A stretch of DNA of 64,000 nucleotides from Halorubrum sp. F4 (GTDB taxonomy: Archaea > Halobacteriota > Halobacteria > Halobacteriales > Haloferacaceae), in contig NZ_JAPDFS010000005.1 of NCBI RefSeq assembly GCF_027257195.1, positions 44,442-108,441 of the forward strand. Reading direction: 5' to 3'. Shown piece by piece: positions 61,715 to 64,000 of the stretch; positions within the stretch are counted from its first letter, which is position 1, and the number at the start of each line of letters is the position of its first letter. The notes below the pieces were generated by a model. It worked only from the letters and a program-made list of their open reading frames with translations, had not been told where the DNA came from and did no database searches. A program made the position numbers and the translations under genes.

Positions 61715-64000
61715 ATGACGAACACGAAACGTGATCGGACGATGTCACTCGCCGACGACGAACGGGCCCGCGTCCCGTTCGCGCTGATCGGCGTGTTGCT
61801 CCTCGTGACCAGTTCGGCGTACGCCGCCGGCGTCGTCGATCAGGGGCTCGTGAGCGAGGACCGCAGCGTCGAGCGGGCCGTCGAACGCGCCGACGCGGAC
61901 ACGACCGCGGCTCTCAGGCGTGCCGCACGGGCGGCGGCACACGAGGCCGCCGCGCGACCGGTCACCCGGGCACCGACGGCCGATCCCGACGGCGCGGATC
62001 CGGCGGGGAGGGTCGGCGACGCGGACCCGCCGGCCAACGACGACGGAACGGTGTCGACGGGGGCGGTGCGTCCCGTCTCCGCCTTCGAGGACGCGTTCCG
62101 GATCCGGCTCGCGCTGGCCGGCACGGAGGCGTTGGACGGGGTGGCCGCCGAGGTCGGCGACGTCTCTGCGACGGCCGGGTTCGAGCGTATCGACGGCTCG
62201 ATCGCGCCGAGCGACCTCGAGACGCTCCGCGAGACGGTCCGGGTGAGTCCCGTCGCGAACGGGACCGCGACCCGCGTGGTCTTCGAGGACGTGACGGTGA
62301 CCGCGACCCGGGAGGGCCGCACCGTCGCCGAACGGACGCGGAATCGGACCGTCGTCGTCGCCGTCCCGACGCTCACAGCGCACGAACGGACCGAACGGTT
62401 CGAGACGCGGCTGAACCGTGGTCCCGTCGAGGGACCCGGGCTCGGCCGACAGCTGACCGCCAGTATCTACCCGATGGCATGGGCGCGGGGGTACGGCCAG
62501 TACGCGAAGGCGCCGATACGGAACGTGATCGCGAACCGGCACGTGGAGCTGTCGACGAACGCCGGGATCGTCAGGACACAGCGGGACGTGTTCGGCACGA
62601 GCGACCCGGACGCCAGAGGCGGCGTCGCCGCGGCGACGGCGAGAACCGGACTGAATGACCTCCTCGCACCCACACGGCTCGACGAAGCGGCCTGGAGCGA
62701 CGCCGTCCTCGACACGCCGACGCCGGATCCGGACGCCGGTGGCGACGGGTTCGGTCCGGCGAGGAACCACGGCGACGAAACCACGACGGTGTCGGTCGGC
62801 CACGCCGCGGACGTGGCCGCCGTGTCGACTCACGACGACCTCGAGTCCACGATACGGGACAGCTACCGGGTGGAGGCGTCACTCGACGTCTCGGCCGACC
62901 GGTTCGTCGACGGGGGACGGCCGCGACCTCCCCGTCCGAGCGGCGGCGCGGGTCGATGGAGGCGCGTCGGCGTGAGCGTGGACGAGACGACGCGTGTCGT
63001 CCCCGACGATGAGGTTCCGTCGGGCGTTCCGTCGGGTACCGTGGAGCCGGGAGAACGACTCGACCTCGGGGAAACGACCCGCGAGGTCAGGATCGAACGG
63101 GTCGTGACCGGTCGGTGGAAGCGGGTCGTCCGGCGGATGGTGGTCGTCGAACCGGCGGAGATCGGTCCGAACGGAACCGTACTGGAGCCGGCGACTCGCG
63201 AGATGCGTGACGTGGTCGTCGACCGGGAGACGACACACGCGACCGCGACGGATCGGTATCGGGTCGATGTCGACGTGTCAGGAGCGTACGAACCGCGAGA
63301 CGGCGCGCCCGACCACGCCATCGAGACGTTCGGTGCGGGCACCTCGATCGCGGGCGGAGACCTCGTCGACGTGCCCGGGTCCGCCCGGTCGAAGCTCGGC
63401 GTCGACGCCGCCAGTGACGTCGATCGACTGGCACTGGAGGCGGTCGAGGACGGCGACGTGGAGCGCTCGACCGTCGTCTTCGGGGAGCGCTCGACGGCGG
63501 CCGTCGAGCGGGTCGGAGCCGACCTCGACGAGCTGCGACGCGAGGTGCGAACGGTCGAAACCGAACTCGCCATGGAGACGATGGCGGTCGGCGACGCCGA
63601 CCCGTACGGGGAACTCGCCGAAACGCTTCGGGATCGGCGGGACGAACTCGTCGACGCGCCGGAGACCTACGACGGCGCGGTCGACCGGGCGCGGATAGCG
63701 GTCAGGATCGACTACCTCGACGCCGTCATCGACGAACTCGAATCGGCCGACGACGACGAGTCGGCCGCGACGGACGAGTTCATCCAGCGAGTGGAGGGGG
63801 CGTTCGGCGGCCCCTCGCTCGGGGAGATAATCGCGAGTCGCAAGGCGGCACGGGACACGGATCCGTACCGGGTCGGCGAGGACGGCCCGGGCGGGTCCGT
63901 CGCGCTCACGCCGAACGGCTCGCCCGGCTACCTGCCGCGAACCGCCGTCGACGGCGCGGACGTCGGGGCGGTCGACGGGACCACGACGCGGCCGCTCGCC
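61715..64000 (+). CDS. Large pilus-operon membrane protein, partial at right edge
   Basis: At least 762 residues, open to the window end. One N-terminal helix (VPFALIGVLLLVTSSAYAAG) is followed by a long exported domain with repeated beta segments and a coiled coil near 585-640 (RVGADLDELRREVRTVETEL). Recalled as DUF7286. Start could be GTG 61709 (GTGA overlap), ATG 61715 or ATG 61742; the first two fit the tight operon spacing. Probably a structural component or tip adhesin. Confidence 0.75.
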   Translation, partial: MTNTKRDRTMSLADDERARVPFALIGVLLLVTSSAYAAGVVDQGLVSEDRSVERAVERADADTTAALRRAARAAAHEAAARPVTRAPTADPDGADPAGRVGDADPPANDDGTVSTGAVRPVSAFEDAFRIRLALAGTEALDGVAAEVGDVSATAGFERIDGSIAPSDLETLRETVRVSPVANGTATRVVFEDVTVTATREGRTVAERTRNRTVVVAVPTLTAHERTERFETRLNRGPVEGPGLGRQLTASIYPMAWARGYGQYAKAPIRNVIANRHVELSTNAGIVRTQRDVFGTSDPDARGGVAAATARTGLNDLLAPTRLDEAAWSDAVLDTPTPDPDAGGDGFGPARNHGDETTTVSVGHAADVAAVSTHDDLESTIRDSYRVEASLDVSADRFVDGGRPRPPRPSGGAGRWRRVGVSVDETTRVVPDDEVPSGVPSGTVEPGERLDLGETTREVRIERVVTGRWKRVVRRMVVVEPAEIGPNGTVLEPATREMRDVVVDRETTHATATDRYRVDVDVSGAYEPRDGAPDHAIETFGAGTSIAGGDLVDVPGSARSKLGVDAASDVDRLALEAVEDGDVERSTVVFGERSTAAVERVGADLDELRREVRTVETELAMETMAVGDADPYGELAETLRDRRDELVDAPETYDGAVDRARIAVRIDYLDAVIDELESADDDESAATDEFIQRVEGAFGGPSLGEIIASRKAARDTDPYRVGEDGPGGSVALTPNGSPGYLPRTAVDGADVGAVDGTTTRPLA

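Overview
The window is a stretch of haloarchaeal chromosome, most likely from Halorubrum or a close relative (the genus is an inference). Pointers are very high G+C, strongly acidic proteins, a bacteriorhodopsin with its Bat regulator, an A-type ATP synthase, a CetZ tubulin homologue, an archaeal TFB, Sec61-beta, L40e and Tat lipoproteins. Most transcription units start with a TATA-like box about 25 bases before the start codon, which implies leaderless mRNAs. About 59 protein genes are densely packed. I see no tRNA, rRNA, CRISPR array, insertion sequence or prophage.

Left end (1-11.3 kb, minus strand): an energy block. The A-ATP synthase operon atpH-I-K-E-C-F-A-B runs into bat, then bop, then the start of a lycopene cyclase gene. 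Bop would make proton motive force from light, the cyclase feeds beta-carotene toward retinal, and the ATP synthase spends the gradient. atpD, which usually follows atpB, is absent here. A near-match to the known Bat activator sequence sits directly before the bop promoter.

11.4-25 kb: informational and housekeeping genes. These are a MinD-like ATPase with a very long acidic tail, an HTH regulator, TiaS, an M24 peptidase, NreA, a TFB without zinc-ribbon cysteines facing rnhA, a PadR regulator with a palindrome over its own promoter, and inorganic pyrophosphatase.

25-32 kb: more lineage-specific. It holds an HTH regulator, a 43-residue hydrophobic protein, a large CHAT (caspase-like) protein with an intact His/Cys pair, an AstE-like protein divergent from it across three 25-bp direct repeats, a threonine-synthase paralogue and PanE.

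32-55 kb: CBS protein, glycyl-tRNA synthetase, dolichol-kinase-like protein, M20 amidohydrolase, a cation/proton antiporter with its TrkA-C partner, RNase R, LeuRS, ThrC, a Vps62-like Tat lipoprotein, HisE/PdxT, a CcdA/TlpA/SCO redox set, Sec61-beta, thioredoxin, L40e, GGGP synthase and CetZ.

55-64 kb: a type IV pilus-like secretion operon (coiled-coil protein, one-TM proteins, secretion ATPase, TadC/PilC-like membrane protein, pilin-like proteins) that runs off the right edge.

The most unusual signal is non-coding. Three intergenic copies (15.4, 20.8 and 48.9 kb) of a 170-255 bp element share conserved boxes and a conserved hairpin, while a second stem differs in sequence but keeps its pairing. 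This looks like a structured RNA or a REP-like mobile element.
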